From contig CABSGW010000152.1 in NCBI GenBank assembly GCA_902477365.1, positions 1 through 6,589 on the forward strand: a stretch of DNA of 6,589 nt, written 5' to 3'. This document shows positions 6,231-6,589 of this stretch, in pieces (position 1 is the stretch's first letter; each line of letters starts with the position of its first letter). Below the pieces are notes generated by a model. That model was not told where the DNA came from and did not search any database. It saw only the letters and a list, made by a program, of their open reading frames with translations. The translations under genes and the position numbers were made by a program. The stretch comes from an uncultured Prevotellaceae bacterium (GTDB lineage: Bacteria > Bacteroidota > Bacteroidia > Bacteroidales > Bacteroidaceae).

Positions 6231-6238
6231 TATCTTTG
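6231..6238 (+). promoter_or_regulatory. -7 box of the nnrE promoter
   Basis: TATCTTTG is a full match to the Bacteroidetes -7 consensus TAnnTTTG. It ends only 4 bases before the nnrE ATG at 6243. Because Bacteroidetes transcripts start a few bases after this box, the RNA would start at or next to the start codon. No clear -33 TTTG is visible 18-21 bases upstream. The rest of the 115-bp divergent gap (6128-6242) holds only a weak GGCA/TGCC inverted repeat at 6199-6212. Confidence 0.55.
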
Positions 6239-6242
6239 CAGT

Positions 6243-6589
6243 ATGAAAGTGCTGACAGCCATACAACTGAAAGAATTAGATTCATTTACCATCCGCCATG
6301 AGCCTATTGAGTCAATAGACCTGATGGAACGCGCAGCTGTGGCATTGGTTGAGGCCATCACTAAACGTTGGCCTTCATCTACACCCGTAAAAATATTTGC
6401 CGGTCCAGGAAACAATGGAGGAGATGCGCTTGCCGTAGCCCGTTTATTGGCCTGCCAAGGATATGCGATTGAGGCTTACCTGTTCAATCCTAACGGAAAG
6501 CTAAGTCAGGAATGTATCACCAATAAAGAGCGTTTAGCCACGTGTGAGCATGTTATTTTCCACGAAATCACGTCGCAGTTCACTCCCCC
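6243..6589 (+). CDS. nnrE: NAD(P)H-hydrate epimerase domain protein, N-terminal part
   Basis: 115 codons are open from ATG 6243 to the right edge with no stop. The N-terminus (MKVLTAIQLKELD, then ERAAVALVEAI) and the phosphate-binding loop AGPGNNGGDALAVARLL (residues 53-69) are typical of the YjeF_N domain. That domain epimerises damaged R-NADHX and R-NADPHX to the S form. In many bacteria it is fused to the ADP- or ATP-dependent dehydratase (NnrD/CARKD) that completes the repair; the window ends before this could be seen, so the bifunctional form is inferred as likely. The ATG is supported by the conserved start of the domain. It is divergent from the recombinase and is led by the -7 box at 6231-6238. 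The product should be cytoplasmic. Confidence 0.92.
   Translation, partial: MKVLTAIQLKELDSFTIRHEPIESIDLMERAAVALVEAITKRWPSSTPVKIFAGPGNNGGDALAVARLLACQGYAIEAYLFNPNGKLSQECITNKERLATCEHVIFHEITSQFTP

Noticed and set aside
6128..6242. Promoter for the recombinase on the minus strand
   Set aside because: The nearest candidates (TAACGGTTTG, TATACAAATG) do not match TAnnTTTG in spacing or bases, so no site is claimed.
1..6589. tRNA, rRNA, CRISPR array, insertion sequence or riboswitch
   Set aside because: No cloverleaf-like stretch, no regularly spaced repeats, no transposase or terminal inverted repeats, and no gap long enough for a known riboswitch was seen.

Overview
This window looks like chromosomal DNA from a member of the Bacteroidales (Bacteroides, Phocaeicola or a close relative). 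Several things point that way: promoters of the Bacteroidetes type (a -7 box matching TAnnTTTG), the near absence of Shine-Dalgarno sites, an Obg GTPase with a short acidic tail, a short-LID adenylate kinase, and a tyrosine recombinase carrying the SYVARHTWAT active-site block that I associate with Bacteroidetes recombinases. The species call is inference from these traits only.

Layout. Positions 1-73 hold the last codons of an unidentified plus-strand gene, followed by a strong hairpin terminator (91-131) in a convergent gap. From 3923 down to 187 the minus strand carries a tight cluster: adk (adenylate kinase), obgE (ribosome-associated GTPase), pgeF (peptidoglycan editing factor) and a secreted M23/LytM-type peptidase. 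Gaps are 21 bp between adk and obgE, a 1-base overlap between obgE and pgeF, and 13 bp between pgeF and the peptidase. The peptidase reading frame is interrupted. Its signal peptide and a degenerate first LytM domain lie in one frame (1379-864), and an intact catalytic LytM domain lies in the -1 frame (915-187). Upstream of adk is a minus-strand cation diffusion facilitator gene (4937-4032) with its own well-formed promoter. Then come a 188-bp gap with two hairpin terminators and a minus-strand tyrosine recombinase (6127-5126). Divergent from the recombinase is the start of nnrE, for NAD(P)H-hydrate epimerase, which runs off the right edge (6243-6589).

How the genes fit together. adk-obgE-pgeF-M23 is a housekeeping group: nucleotide balance, ribosome assembly, fidelity of peptidoglycan precursors and cell-wall hydrolysis. 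The pairing of pgeF with a wall hydrolase is suggestive but unproven. The recombinase stands alone: no transposition genes, phage genes, att duplication or invertible promoter are visible around it.

I found no convincing new multi-gene system. The most informative points are the broken double-LytM peptidase, the solitary recombinase with a Tyr at the usual box II His, the -7 box that nearly abuts the nnrE start codon, and similar leader sequences ahead of the transporter and adk.
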